DNA of 12,087 bases, from contig JAPOYQ010000097.1 in the NCBI GenBank assembly GCA_026706505.1, positions 1 to 12,087 on the forward strand, written 5' to 3'. The notes beneath the pieces are model-generated. The model saw nothing but the letters and a program-made list of their open reading frames with translations. It was not told the origin of the DNA and did not search any database. Position 1 is the stretch's first letter; each line of letters starts with the position of its first letter. Of this stretch, positions 1-6,984 are shown piece after piece. Source of the DNA: Gemmatimonadota bacterium (lineage in GTDB: Bacteria > Latescibacterota > UBA2968 > UBA8231). The position numbers and the translations under genes were made by a program.

Positions 1-656
1 ACTGCGTTATCGTGATTGACCCTGCCGCCGTACTGGAACCTCACCTCGTCGGCGGCTACTTTTCCCAAGTGCCCAGCTAGGAAGTGGCGGATCATCGCAT
101 GCACCTCTTCGGCTTGCGCGGCCGTCGCCGTCACGCCGGTGCCAATCGCCCAAACTGGCTCGTACGCCCACAGCACCGCCCTAGCTGCGCTCGCCTCAAT
201 CCCGGCTAGGGCACCGCCCACTTGGCCGAGGACGACCTCCTCAATTCGGTCGGCTTCGCGCTCTTGCAGGGTCTCGCCGACGCAGACGATCGGGCACAGG
301 TCGGCTTGGAGGGCACAGGTTAGCTTGCGGTTGACCAGCGAGTCGTCCTCGCCGCAAAACTGCCTTCGCTCGGAGTGTCCTAGCAACACGTAAGAGCAAC
401 CAGCCGCCAAGAGCATATCGGCGGATATTTCCCCGGTGAAAGCTCCCTGCCGCTCCCAGTGCATGTTCTGGGCCCCCAGCCCAATGGCGCTGTCGGCAAG
501 GACGGCGCGCACAGCTTGCAGGCTAGTGAAAGGCGGACAAATCACGACTTCTACATCGAGCCCCGCGACGAGCGGCTTGATTTTTTCGACCAACTCGACG
601 GCCTCAGCAGCGGTCTTGTGCATCTTCCAGTTGCCAGCGACAATGGGTCGGCGCAT
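1..656 (-). CDS. tpiA: Triosephosphate isomerase, 3' end cut by window edge
   Basis: Interconverts dihydroxyacetone phosphate and glyceraldehyde 3-phosphate in glycolysis; cytosolic TIM barrel. About 218 residues are visible of the usual ~250; the C-terminal part lies beyond the left edge. The N-terminus carries the AGNWKMH motif (residues 7-13, Asn9 and Lys11 as catalytic/substrate residues), the electrophile His94 in LLGHSERR, and the catalytic base Glu166 in AYEPVWAIGTG followed by the mobile lid. The ATG at 656-654 follows the pgk stop after a single base, so translation is probably coupled to pgk. Odd point: the loop normally read as YGGS is YGGR here (residues 209-212, bases about 20-31), putting Arg where the phosphate-contacting Ser is expected. 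Identity is certain; the effect of the Arg is unknown. Confidence 0.97.
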   Translation of the reverse strand, partial: MRRPIVAGNWKMHKTAAEAVELVEKIKPLVAGLDVEVVICPPFTSLQAVRAVLADSAIGLGAQNMHWERQGAFTGEISADMLLAAGCSYVLLGHSERRQFCGEDDSLVNRKLTCALQADLCPIVCVGETLQEREADRIEEVVLGQVGGALAGIEASAARAVLWAYEPVWAIGTGVTATAAQAEEVHAMIRHFLAGHLGKVAADEVRFQYGGRVNHDNA

Positions 657-657
657 T

Positions 658-1860
658 TCAGCTTTTCTCGTCGTCTAAGATCGCCACCCCAGGCAAAACC
701 CGCCCGCTCATGCACTCTAGCGAAGCCCCACCTCCAGTGGAGATGTGGGTCATCGCTTGGGCCAATCCGGCTTGGGTTACAGCTGCGGCCGTGTCCCCAC
801 CGCCAATAATGCTCAACGCACCCTCGCGGGTGGCGTCAGCTAGGGCTTGGATGATCTGTTGGGTACCCTGAGCAAAGGACTCCATCTCGCAGACTCCGAG
901 GGGGCCATTCCACACTATGGTACCTCCCCGAGCGATCTGGTCGGCGTAGCGCTGCCGGGTCTGGGGGCCGATGTCCATACCCTGCCAACCGCGAGGTATG
1001 GCGTCGCGGGCGACCACTTGCGCTTGGGCATCGGCAGCAAAGCGGTCGGCGACTACGCAATCTGCGGGAAGCTGGAGATCCAATCCCTCATCTTCTACTC
1101 GGGTCAATAGCTGCCGGGCCGTATCTAGGCGATCCTCTTCGAGCAGCGAATCCCCGATCTCTAGCCCCATAGCTTTGAAAAAGGTATAGGCCATGCCACC
1201 ACCGATGAGCAGGGCATCCACCTGGTTGAGCAAGTGCTCAATCAACTCGATCTTGCCCGAGATCTTGGCCCCTCCCAAAACGGCGATAAATGGCCGCTGA
1301 GGACGGCGCAGGGCCTCGTCGAGATAGGAAATTTCCCGCTCCATCAAAAGGCCGCTGGCCCCCGCGCCCATACAACGCGGCACCCCCTCGGTCGAGGCGT
1401 GGGCCCGATGTGCCGCCCCAAAGGCGTCGTTGACGTACACATCGCCCAACTCGGCCAATTGCTGAGCAAAAGTCCGCTCGTTTTGCTCTTCTTCCGGGTG
1501 GAAGCGCACGTTCTCCAAGAGCAGGACCCGCCCCGGCTGCAAGGCAGCGGCTTGGGCTGCGACTTCGGCACCCACGCAGTCTGGAGCCATACTCACTGCT
1601 CGTCCCAACAACTGGCTCAGGCGCTCGGCTACTGGGGCCAGCGACAGCGCCGGTACCCGCTGACCCTGGGGGCGACCCAAGTGAGACATCAGAATTACGG
1701 ACGCACCCCGCGTCAACAAGTGCTCAACCGTTGGCAGGGCTGCGCGAATCCGCGTGTCGTCAATGATCCGGCCAGCCTCGTCGAGCGGCACGTTAAAATC
1801 CACTCGCACGAGGACCCGCTTGCCAGCGACATCGAGGTCTCTGATGGTGCGCTTAGCCAT
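658..1860 (-). CDS. pgk: Phosphoglycerate kinase
   Basis: Transfers the acyl phosphate of 1,3-bisphosphoglycerate to ADP, giving 3-phosphoglycerate and ATP; monomeric cytosolic enzyme. At 400 residues it has the usual bacterial length. Visible family motifs in order: RVDFNVP (19-25), DDTRIRAALPT, the SHLGRP substrate loop, LLENVRFHPEE, VNDAFGAAHRAHAST, VLGGAKISGKI and GGGMAYTFF, WNGPLGVCE (family usually WNGPMGVFE), the nucleotide-binding GGGDT (353-357) and HISTGGGASLE (372-382). It starts 4 nt after the phosphofructokinase stop and ends 1 nt before the tpiA start, so it is the middle gene of a tight operon. There is no strong Shine-Dalgarno before the ATG, consistent with translational coupling. 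No gap (GAPDH) gene is present beside it, unlike the common gap-pgk-tpiA order. Confidence 0.98.
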   Translation of the reverse strand: MAKRTIRDLDVAGKRVLVRVDFNVPLDEAGRIIDDTRIRAALPTVEHLLTRGASVILMSHLGRPQGQRVPALSLAPVAERLSQLLGRAVSMAPDCVGAEVAAQAAALQPGRVLLLENVRFHPEEEQNERTFAQQLAELGDVYVNDAFGAAHRAHASTEGVPRCMGAGASGLLMEREISYLDEALRRPQRPFIAVLGGAKISGKIELIEHLLNQVDALLIGGGMAYTFFKAMGLEIGDSLLEEDRLDTARQLLTRVEDEGLDLQLPADCVVADRFAADAQAQVVARDAIPRGWQGMDIGPQTRQRYADQIARGGTIVWNGPLGVCEMESFAQGTQQIIQALADATREGALSIIGGGDTAAAVTQAGLAQAMTHISTGGGASLECMSGRVLPGVAILDDEKS

Positions 1861-1864
1861 GCTA

Positions 1865-2914
1865 TCAACCGAAAAATACCGTAGCTAAATCGTATAGCTC
1901 TTGGTCCACCACCTTGAGCTGATCGACTGCATCGGCGAGTGGGATCGCCACGATTTCATTGCCTTGCAGACTCACCATCTTGCCGAAATCGCCTGCGTGC
2001 ACCAAGTCGATGGCGGCAATGCCAAAGCGCGTGCCCAAGACGCGGTCGAAGGCCGTGGGCGTCCCCCCGCGCTGCAAGTGCCCCAGCACCGTAACCCGCG
2101 TCTCGTAGCTCGTTGCCTCCTCGACCGCGTTGGCGACGAGTTGGCCGATGCCGCCCAGCTTGACGTGGCCGAACTCGTCGAGTCCTCCCTCGGAGACCAC
2201 ATATTCGTTCTCCTTGCCTTCCGCTGAGATCTGTGCCCCCTCGGCCACGACCACGATCGAAAAGTCCTTGCCGCGCTCGTGTCGTTTGCGGATGGTGCTG
2301 ACGATTTCCCGAATGGTGTACTTCTGCTCGGGAATGAGGATCATATCCGCGCCACCGGCCAAGCCAGCGTACAGGGCAATCCAACCGCTGTGCCGCCCCA
2401 TGACCTCAATAACCATCACTCGGTTGTGGGATTCAGCCGTGGTGTGGATTCGGTCGATGGCTTCAGTGACGATATTGACCGCGGTGTCAAAGCCAAAAGT
2501 GTAGTCTGTGCCGCTCAGGTCGTTGTCGATGGTCTTGGGCACGCCTATGACTGGCACGCCCATACTCGCCAGCTTGTTGGCAACCCCGAGTGTGTCCTCG
2601 CCACCGATGGCCACGAGCGCATCTAACTTCATCCGTCGCATGTTATCGACGACGATTTCGCCGCCATCTTCCTCTTTGAACGGGTTGGTGCGCGACGTGC
2701 CGAGGATAGTGCCGCCCTTGGGCAAAATACCGGAAATTTCCTCCGGGCCCAAAGGCTCCCAGTCGCACTCCATCATTCCCTTCCAGCCCTTGAGAATGCC
2801 GCGAAAGCGATATCGGTACGCAGTAATGCCCTTGCGCACCACAGCGCGGATGACGGCGTTGAGGCCCGGACAGTCGCCTCCTCCGGTCAATATGCCGATC
2901 GTCTTTTCGGCCAT
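1865..2914 (-). CDS. 6-phosphofructokinase, group III, probably PPi-dependent
   Basis: Phosphorylates fructose 6-phosphate to fructose 1,6-bisphosphate in glycolysis. The 349-residue product carries the donor-binding LTGGGDCPGLNAV (9-21), GGEDT (104-108), PKTIDND (126-132, catalytic Asp130), the substrate loop MGRHSGW (172-178) and, near the C-terminus, GHLQRGGTPTAFDR. Asp107 and Lys127 align with E. coli PfkA Gly104 and Gly124; the Asp/Lys pair is the known signature of enzymes using pyrophosphate, and the GGEDTLG/PKTIDND context fits the mixed-substrate group III. PPi use is therefore inferred from residues, not shown. The start at 2914 is chosen over an upstream in-frame ATG at 2974 because an AAGGAGT Shine-Dalgarno sits 6 nt before it and the protein then begins directly with MAEKTIGILT, as family members do. 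First gene of the pfk-pgk-tpiA unit. Confidence 0.95.
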   Translation of the reverse strand: MAEKTIGILTGGGDCPGLNAVIRAVVRKGITAYRYRFRGILKGWKGMMECDWEPLGPEEISGILPKGGTILGTSRTNPFKEEDGGEIVVDNMRRMKLDALVAIGGEDTLGVANKLASMGVPVIGVPKTIDNDLSGTDYTFGFDTAVNIVTEAIDRIHTTAESHNRVMVIEVMGRHSGWIALYAGLAGGADMILIPEQKYTIREIVSTIRKRHERGKDFSIVVVAEGAQISAEGKENEYVVSEGGLDEFGHVKLGGIGQLVANAVEEATSYETRVTVLGHLQRGGTPTAFDRVLGTRFGIAAIDLVHAGDFGKMVSLQGNEIVAIPLADAVDQLKVVDQELYDLATVFFG

Positions 2915-2920
2915 ATTCGG

Positions 2921-2927
2921 ACTCCTT
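2921..2927 (-). promoter_or_regulatory. Ribosome binding site fixing the phosphofructokinase start
   Basis: The minus strand reads AAGGAGT, a near-perfect Shine-Dalgarno, 6 nt before the ATG at 2914-2912. It decides the start in favour of this ATG over the in-frame ATG at 2974. Confidence 0.85.
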
Positions 2928-2945
2928 GGCTCGCGGCCAACTCTG

Positions 2946-2974
2946 AGTACAGCTTGGAGTATGGGGGATTCCAA
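2946..2974 (-). promoter_or_regulatory. Candidate sigma70 promoter for pfk-pgk-tpiA
   Basis: On the minus strand, TTGGAA (2974-2969) is followed after 17 bp by TGTACT (2951-2946); each matches 4 of 6 consensus bases. Transcription would start near 2938, giving a leader of about 24 nt that includes the Shine-Dalgarno. It lies in the 89-bp gap after the comF-like gene, so the glycolytic genes could be transcribed separately from comF. It rests on two short matches only. Confidence 0.3.
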
Positions 2975-3003
2975 AAGCGCCTAAATGTAGGAATTTGTTA
3001 GAA

Positions 3004-3681
3004 TTAGGTCAATAGATCGCCCGCGCCCGAGTGTGCTAAGACAACCGCCCACAGGCGGTCACTCCCCACGGTTTGAGCACAAGCAGCCATGGTCTCACCG
3101 GTCGTCCACACGTCATCTACTATCCCTATCCGAAAGCTTGCAGGCAGCGCGGCCACGGACGCAAAGGCACCGCGGATATTGGCGCGGCGTTCCTCTGCCG
3201 ACAAAAAGGCTTGCTGCCGAGTATTTCTCTGCCGGCGCACTACCCCGTGGCACACGGGCACGCCGAGCGCGGCTCCCAATCCAGCGGCGATTTCCGCGCT
3301 CTGATTGAATCCGCGCTCCCGCTGCCGAGCCGGGTGTAAGGGCACGGGCAACAAGCAGTCCAATGGAGCGAGTTGCTCAGCCAAGCACTGTCCCATGCGC
3401 TCTCCCAATGCTCTCCCTAGCCGCACTTGGTTGCGAAATTTAAGCGCGTAAATGGCCTGTTGTAGCGCACCGGTGAATGGCCCCAAGACGACGACCTGTT
3501 CAAACCCACGTCCTCCATCTTCGACCTGAGAACGTGGACGACGCGGCACAATCTCCGCCCAGCACGACCTGCATAGCAACTCGGCAGCCTCGATGTCCGC
3601 TTCGCAAACCGCGCAGTGCGGCGGATAGGCAAAGTCCAACAGGGCACGGCCCCAAGTCTGTAGTGTTTCTATCTTGCCCAT
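3004..3681 (-). CDS. comF: ComF family phosphoribosyltransferase-like protein
   Basis: A 225-residue ComF/GntX-type protein. The N-terminus has a four-cysteine zinc-finger-like pair, C23-x2-C26 and C37-x2-C40, following the family's typical LLDFAYPPHCAVC context. The middle has the conserved ALKF (79-82), LPVPLHPARQRERGFNQS (111-128) and the TRQQAFLSAEERRANIRGAF segment. The C-terminus carries the PRPP-binding loop IGIVDDVWTTGETM (185-198, with acidic Asp189 and Asp190), marking a type I phosphoribosyltransferase fold. ComF proteins support DNA uptake and late steps of transformation in several bacteria, but the family is widespread in non-competent organisms and the substrate is usually unknown. 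The ATG at 3681 has a modest AACGAG upstream. It is on the same strand as the glycolytic genes, 89 bp before phosphofructokinase, with no obvious functional tie. Confidence 0.9.
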   Translation of the reverse strand: MGKIETLQTWGRALLDFAYPPHCAVCEADIEAAELLCRSCWAEIVPRRPRSQVEDGGRGFEQVVVLGPFTGALQQAIYALKFRNQVRLGRALGERMGQCLAEQLAPLDCLLPVPLHPARQRERGFNQSAEIAAGLGAALGVPVCHGVVRRQRNTRQQAFLSAEERRANIRGAFASVAALPASFRIGIVDDVWTTGETMAACAQTVGSDRLWAVVLAHSGAGDLLT

Positions 3682-3858
3682 TTCTCGTTACTCAAAGACC
3701 ACATCATTGGCGCGCTGTAGTGCGCTACGTATGACAAAGAAAAAAACGTGCCAACCCAACGCGTCGCTCGTTCCCTTGCAGACTTGCCATAATTCACTCC
3801 TTTCTCGTATTTCCGATAACTCCGTTATACAACTCACACTCCGAACAAAGGATCAATC
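3682..3858. other. Divergent intergenic region, comF / M16 gene
   Basis: 177 bp between two divergently read genes, so it should contain promoters for both. On the plus strand TTGCCA (3784-3789) precedes an AT-rich stretch with TATTTC at 3808-3813 (18-bp spacing), a weak promoter candidate for the M16 gene. I see no convincing promoter towards comF and no reading frame of interest. An AAAGGA Shine-Dalgarno (3847-3852) sits 6 nt before the M16 ATG. Confidence 0.4.
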
Positions 3859-6747
3859 ATGCCTTTGCTGTACGCGCTACTCTTTCTCGCCTTGGCCGAG
3901 TCCCTTCCCGCCGAGTACAAACTACTCCACGGCCCGGACCCCAAAGACCCCATGGCGGCCCATATCTACCAGTTGGACAACGGCCTGACAGTCTATTTGA
4001 CCCAAAACACAGAAGAGCCGCGCTTCTACGCTGAAATCGCCGTCCGCGCCGGTTCCAAGCACGACCCCCAAGACGCCACCGGCATTGCCCATTACCAAAA
4101 CAACACGCCCGTCAAGGACAGAAAAAAAATCGGCACCCTCGACTACGAAAAGGAGCAGGTCCACCTCGACCGCATTGAGGCGCTCTACGAGCAGCACTTT
4201 GTCGAGACCGACCCGGAGAAAAGGGCCGCAATCTACGCCCAGATCAACGCCGAAAACCAACTCGCCGCGGCCTACGCCATTCCCAATGAACTCGACCGCC
4301 TCTACACCGCAATGGGCGAACGCGGCCTCAACGCCCACACCTGGGTCGAGGAAACCGTCTATAAGGTGGAACTGCCAGCCAATCGTCTAGCCCAATGGGC
4401 CAAGGTCGAGGCCGAGCGCTTTCACGAGCCCGTCTTCCGCCTCTTCCAAACAGAATTGGAAACCGTCTATGAGGAAAAAAACCGCTCCCTCGACAACAAG
4501 AGCCGCGTCATCCACAAAGCCGTGCAGGAGCAGTTCTACAAGATTCATCCCTACCGCGTCACCACACTAGGCACAGTAGAGCACCTGAAAAACCCCTCGC
4601 TAGAGCGCATGTACGAGTTCTATCACACGTATTACGTGCCCAACAACATGGCGATCTTCATCTCCGGCGACATCGACATCGACGAGACTATCCAGCTCAT
4701 CGACCGCGAATTTTCTCTCTGGGAGCGCAGGGAACTTCCTCAATTTCCCGGCTACAAAGAACCTGCGATCGACGAAGTGGAACGGATTGAGGTCAATTAT
4801 CCCGGCGAGGAATACGTGCTGTTGGCTTTCCGCACGGCCGAGCGCTCGCACGAGGACGCCGAGACTTTGCAAATCCTCGACATGATCCTCGACAACGCCA
4901 CGGCCGGGCTGATCAACCTCAATCTCAATCAGCAGCAGAAGGTGCGCGAGGCCGGTTCCTACCCTTATCTACTCAACGACTACGGTGCCCAGTACTTGTG
5001 GGGCATCCCCAAACAAGACCAAACCCTTGAGGAAGTCGAGGCCCTGCTCTTGGAGCAGATTGACCTGATCAAGGAAGGGCAATTCGAGGATTGGATCATC
5101 CCGGCCATTGTCACCGACTTCAAAAAGAGCGTAAAGCAGGGGCAGGAAAACAACAATTCACGGGTCAGCTTCATGCGCGACTCGTATCTCGGGTTTGAGG
5201 AATGGAGCCATGCAGTGCGCGCCTTAGACCGCATGGCCGAGATCGAAAAGCACGACATCGTCGAAGTCGCCAATAAGTACTTCAACGGCGCGTATGTCGC
5301 TGGCTACCGCCGCGACGGCGAACAGGACATACCCGAAATCGCCAAGCCGCCCATCGACAAAATCGACATCGACGCCTCGCGCCAATCAACCTTTTTCGCC
5401 GAGGTCATGGCCATGCCCTTTGCGGAGGTCGAGCCGGCCTACCTCGTGCCCGAGCGCGACTTTACCACCCGTGAACTCGCGGGCGGCAGCAAGCTCTACT
5501 ACGCCCGCAACCCACTCAACGACCTCTTCGAATTTTCCATAACCATCGACCTCGGCTCCCTAACTGAAAAGCGCCTTCCCGTGGCCCGAGAACTGCTCGA
5601 CAAGTCGGGCACCCCGCGCTTTACCTCCGAAGAACTGAAAAAGGAATGGTACAAGTTAGGCACCGACTTTAGTATGAGCATCCGAGACCAAGAAACTACG
5701 ATTTCCATATCGGGCCTCGACGAAAACTTCGCCGCGTCGCTCGCCTTATTGTCCGAGTTGATGCACGGCCCGACCACGGACGATGCCACGCTGGCCGAAC
5801 TTCAGTCCATCATTATCGCTCGGCGCGACGACGCTCTCAAGGATCACCGCACCATCCACGAAGCCCTCTACCGCTACCACCGCTTAGGCGATATGGCGTA
5901 CTACCGCCGAGTTCCCTCCAACGAGGAAGTTCGCGCTCTGGGACGCGAGGAGTTGCTCGACTTGTTGAGCGGCTTGCTCTCCTATCGCCAAACCCTCAGC
6001 TACACCGGGTCGCAAACCATCGAGGACGTACAAGCCATCCTCGCCCAGCACTACCCGCTGCCTGAGTCTCCAGTCGAGCCGCCGCCCTACCAAGTGTTAG
6101 AATTTACCCAGCCCGAAAAAACCCAGATCTACTTCTTCGACAAGGAAATGGCCCAAGCCCTAGTGAGGATCGAATACGTAGATGTGCCCTACCAAGCGGC
6201 GCTCGAGCCAGCAGTCGAGTTGTTCAACGACTACTTCTACGGCGGCATGGCCGGCATCGTATTCCAAGAAATCCGCGAGGCGCGTGCCTTGGCCTACTCG
6301 GTGGGTGCCCTCTACTTCAACGGCCGCGACAAAGCCGACTACAATTACATGGTCGGCGGCATGGGCACGCAAGCCGACAAGACGCCCGAAGCAGTTGCGG
6401 CCTTCGCCGGCCTGCTCGACGACATTCCCTCCTCGCCCGAGCGCTTTGCCGCCGCCCAACTTTCAGTGCTCAACAAGTACCGCACTGAGCGCCTCGGCTT
6501 TCGCTCGGTGCTGGGGGCCGTGCGCGGCTGGGAGCGCAAGGGGCTGACCGGCGACCCGCGCGCATGGCGCTTTGAGCAAATCCAAGCCAGCGACCTCGAC
6601 GAAGTGCTCGAATTCTACCGCCAACACGTCCAAGGCCGCCCCAAGCTGATTTCGATCACAGGCGACAAGAGCAAAATGGACCTAGAGGCTCTAGCGACAC
6701 AGGGCGAGATCGTCGAACTCGGCTTGGAGGACCTGTTCGCCTTCTGA
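3859..6747 (+). CDS. M16 (insulinase/pitrilysin) family protein with lost zinc-binding motif
   Basis: A 962-residue M16 protein with both halves present. Residues 1-18 form a hydrophobic N-terminus (LLYALLFLALA) that could be a signal peptide, though no basic residue precedes it. The N-terminal half matches the family closely: YQLDNGLTVYL (37-47), AVRAGSKHDP (61-70), TGIAHY (74-79), KIGTLDYEKE (90-99) and RLFQTELETVYEEKNRS (194-210), the last including the distal Glu zinc-ligand region. The catalytic HxxEH reads HYQNN (78-82, bases 4090-4104): the first His remains, but the catalytic Glu81 and ligand His82 positions are both Asn, and 83-89 also diverge. The C-terminal half retains EIREARALAYSV (804-815), whose Arg and Tyr belong to the substrate-binding site. 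It is therefore probably proteolytically inactive and perhaps a peptide-binding or partner subunit. The ATG is supported by AAAGGA 6 nt upstream. Monocistronic, followed by a tRNA. Confidence 0.9.
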   Translation: MPLLYALLFLALAESLPAEYKLLHGPDPKDPMAAHIYQLDNGLTVYLTQNTEEPRFYAEIAVRAGSKHDPQDATGIAHYQNNTPVKDRKKIGTLDYEKEQVHLDRIEALYEQHFVETDPEKRAAIYAQINAENQLAAAYAIPNELDRLYTAMGERGLNAHTWVEETVYKVELPANRLAQWAKVEAERFHEPVFRLFQTELETVYEEKNRSLDNKSRVIHKAVQEQFYKIHPYRVTTLGTVEHLKNPSLERMYEFYHTYYVPNNMAIFISGDIDIDETIQLIDREFSLWERRELPQFPGYKEPAIDEVERIEVNYPGEEYVLLAFRTAERSHEDAETLQILDMILDNATAGLINLNLNQQQKVREAGSYPYLLNDYGAQYLWGIPKQDQTLEEVEALLLEQIDLIKEGQFEDWIIPAIVTDFKKSVKQGQENNNSRVSFMRDSYLGFEEWSHAVRALDRMAEIEKHDIVEVANKYFNGAYVAGYRRDGEQDIPEIAKPPIDKIDIDASRQSTFFAEVMAMPFAEVEPAYLVPERDFTTRELAGGSKLYYARNPLNDLFEFSITIDLGSLTEKRLPVARELLDKSGTPRFTSEELKKEWYKLGTDFSMSIRDQETTISISGLDENFAASLALLSELMHGPTTDDATLAELQSIIIARRDDALKDHRTIHEALYRYHRLGDMAYYRRVPSNEEVRALGREELLDLLSGLLSYRQTLSYTGSQTIEDVQAILAQHYPLPESPVEPPPYQVLEFTQPEKTQIYFFDKEMAQALVRIEYVDVPYQAALEPAVELFNDYFYGGMAGIVFQEIREARALAYSVGALYFNGRDKADYNYMVGGMGTQADKTPEAVAAFAGLLDDIPSSPERFAAAQLSVLNKYRTERLGFRSVLGAVRGWERKGLTGDPRAWRFEQIQASDLDEVLEFYRQHVQGRPKLISITGDKSKMDLEALATQGEIVELGLEDLFAF

Positions 6748-6753
6748 GTCCTA

Positions 6754-6782
6754 TTGACAAAGCCCCCCCCACCGGCTAGCTT
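6754..6782 (+). promoter_or_regulatory. Promoter of the tRNA gene
   Basis: A perfect TTGACA (6754-6759) is followed after 17 bp by TAGCTT (6777-6782), which keeps the most conserved -10 bases T1, A2 and T6. The spacer contains an uninterrupted run of eight C (6763-6770). The tRNA begins 14 nt after the -10 box, implying a 5' leader of only a few bases. The -35 box starts just 7 nt after the M16 stop codon. Confidence 0.65.
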
Positions 6783-6796
6783 TTAAACAAGTTTTT

Positions 6797-6873
6797 GGCG
6801 GCGTAGCTCAGTTGGTTAGAGCAGTGGAATCATAATCCATAGGTCGGGGGTTCGAGTCCCTTCGCCGCTACCA
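6797..6873 (+). tRNA. tRNA with CAU anticodon, probably elongator tRNA-Met
   Basis: A 77-nt cloverleaf including an encoded 3' CCA. The acceptor stem pairs GGCGGCG with CGCCGCT (first pair a G-U wobble) and the discriminator base is A. The D arm is GCTC/GAGC; the anticodon stem GTGGA/TCCAT closes a 7-nt loop ATCATAA with anticodon CAU; the T arm is GGGGG-TTCGAGT-CCCTT with two G-U pairs. The anticodon stem lacks the three consecutive G-C pairs of initiator tRNA and the first acceptor pair is not mismatched as C1-A72, so initiator tRNA is unlikely. A tRNA-Ile whose C34 is modified to lysidine cannot be excluded from sequence alone. Confidence 0.95.
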
Positions 6874-6879
6874 TATTTC

Positions 6880-6906
6880 CCGCCGCAAACTTTGGCGGTT
6901 TGTTGT
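6880..6906 (+). terminator. Possible intrinsic terminator after the tRNA
   Basis: CCGCC (6880-6884) pairs with GGCGG (6894-6898) around a 9-nt loop, followed by the T-rich TTTGTTGT (6899-6906). The stem is short but GC-only and lies 6 nt after the CCA end, where a tRNA transcript would be expected to terminate. An alternative pairing, CAAAC (6886-6890) with GTTTG (6898-6902), competes with it. Confidence 0.4.
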
Positions 6907-6911
6907 CTAAC

Positions 6912-6946
6912 ACAAGCCCCTGAGGATCGCCTCCTCGGGGGCTTGT
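6912..6946. terminator. Strong hairpin between convergent genes, no U-tract
   Basis: A 15-bp stem, ACAAGCCCCTGAGGA (6912-6926) with TCCTCGGGGGCTTGT (6932-6946), closes a 5-nt loop with only one G-U wobble. It lies between the tRNA (plus) and the end of the oxidoreductase (minus), the position of a bidirectional terminator. No T-run follows on either strand, so it may instead protect RNA 3' ends or act with a termination factor. Confidence 0.5.
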
Positions 6947-6984
6947 CGCATGTGCTACCTAGATGATGCGGGCGAGTGGCAGCC

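Noticed and set aside
2915..2974. A 20-residue N-terminal extension of the phosphofructokinase from the ATG at 2974
   Set aside because: The extension has no family counterpart, overlaps the candidate promoter, and the ATG at 2914 has a near-perfect Shine-Dalgarno.
4090..4130. A frameshift (two compensating indels) as the cause of the missing HxxEH motif in the M16 gene
   Set aside because: Segment length equals that of the family without gaps, and neither alternative frame gives HxxEH or the MLFKGT that normally follows; multiple base substitutions are needed.
6797..6873. Initiator tRNA-fMet
   Set aside because: The anticodon stem lacks three consecutive G-C pairs next to the loop and the acceptor does not have the C1-A72 mismatch.
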